Origin: Lentisphaerota bacterium
Lineage (GTDB): Bacteria > Verrucomicrobiota > Kiritimatiellia > RFP12 > UBA1067
NCBI GenBank assembly: GCA_015061765.1
Contig: SUVZ01000059.1
Span: 1-13,290, forward strand
Direction of reading: 5' to 3'
DNA length: 13,290 nucleotides
Part shown: in pieces, positions 12,976-13,290 of the stretch
Layout of the letters: each line of letters begins with the position of its first letter
Position numbering within the stretch: position 1 is the first letter of the stretch
Program-made: the position numbers and the translations under genes
The notes under the pieces: model-generated
The model's input: only the letters and a program-made list of their open reading frames with translations
Databases searched by the model: none
Told to the model about the DNA's origin: nothing

Positions 12976-13290
12976 TTAGGCTTCGGCCTTGTTCTCTTCG
13001 ACGATCCAGACCTTGAACGGCACAGAGACGCCCTCGCCAAGATCGATCTTGGCGTCGTACTGGCCGACTTCCTTGAGCTGGTCGGGCAGATTGAGTTGGC
13101 TGCGCTCGATCTTGATTCCGCGGTCGGCCTCGATGGCCGCGAGAAGGTCGGACGCCTTCACGCTGCCGTAGAGGGACTTTCCGTCCTCCTTGACCTGCGC
13201 GGAAACAGTGACGGAAAGGCCCGTCAGCTTCGTCGCAAGCTGCTCGGCCTCGGCCTTGCGGGCGGCGCGCTCGGCGGCACGCTGTGCCTC
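12976..13290 (-). CDS. rplI: 50S ribosomal protein L9 (5' end cut by window)
   Basis: The frame is open from the right edge to a TAA at 12976, showing 104 residues. The visible protein starts in an Ala/Glu/Arg-rich helix (EAQRAAERAARKAEAEQLAT), the long connecting helix of L9. The C-terminal domain follows: VSAQVKEDGKSLYGSVKASD, then IKIERSQLNLPDQLKEVGQY, ending KVWIVEENKAEA. The L9 C-terminal domain binds 23S rRNA at the base of the L1 stalk. The family is about 150 residues, so about 45 N-terminal residues, including the first rRNA-binding domain, lie outside the window. A GTG at 13161 is only an internal valine codon. The gene converges on the ACT gene, separated by a hairpin terminator. 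Confidence 0.93.
   Translation of the reverse strand, partial: EAQRAAERAARKAEAEQLATKLTGLSVTVSAQVKEDGKSLYGSVKASDLLAAIEADRGIKIERSQLNLPDQLKEVGQYDAKIDLGEGVSVPFKVWIVEENKAEA

Overview
The window looks like chromosome from a diderm (Gram-negative-type) bacterium with moderately high GC. It has an Mla-type lipid transport operon, two lipoproteins and a GT-C membrane glycosyltransferase. Housekeeping genes (proS, aroQ, an rsuA/rluB-family gene, hisC, rplI) are packed with short gaps or overlaps. There is no transposase, integrase, phage gene, CRISPR array or tRNA. The lineage cannot be fixed from this alone; a PVC-group bacterium (Lentisphaerota/Kiritimatiellota-like) is only a guess.

Layout. (1) 1-4381, minus strand: a five-gene operon in the order proS > FmdB-type zinc ribbon > aroQ > DUF58 protein > GT39-like membrane glycosyltransferase. 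The last gene runs off the left edge. Gaps are 2-13 nt and one clear promoter lies just upstream of proS. (2) 4500-5556, minus strand: a single gene for a divergent NagB/glucosamine-6-phosphate deaminase-like protein, with its own promoter and a downstream hairpin. It is preceded by an intergenic stretch with two palindromes. (3) 5826-9105, minus strand: mlaE > mlaF > mlaD > rsuA/rluB-type pseudouridine synthase, with start/stop overlaps. (4) 9133-12873, plus strand: two small related lipoproteins overlapping by ATGA, then hisC, a PaaK-type CoA ligase and a tandem-ACT protein. (5) 12924-12951: a hairpin serving as terminator between convergent genes. (6) 12976-13290, minus strand: the C-terminal part of ribosomal protein L9.

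How it fits together: MlaE/MlaF/MlaD would form an inner-membrane ABC lipid transporter with a periplasmic MCE ring, and the divergently transcribed lipoproteins are probably envelope proteins too. HisC, PaaK and the ACT protein form a likely amino-acid/aryl-acid metabolic unit.

The most notable non-coding signal is a shared extended -10 promoter, TGRTATAATC, in front of four transcription units. Two of these, mlaE and the first lipoprotein, face away from each other across 63 bp and place the -10 so near the ATG that their mRNAs should be almost leaderless. The most notable protein oddity is the NagB-like enzyme, which keeps the NMDE and His/Glu positions but has Met where the family has a catalytic Asp. 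I did not find a convincing new defence or mobile system here.
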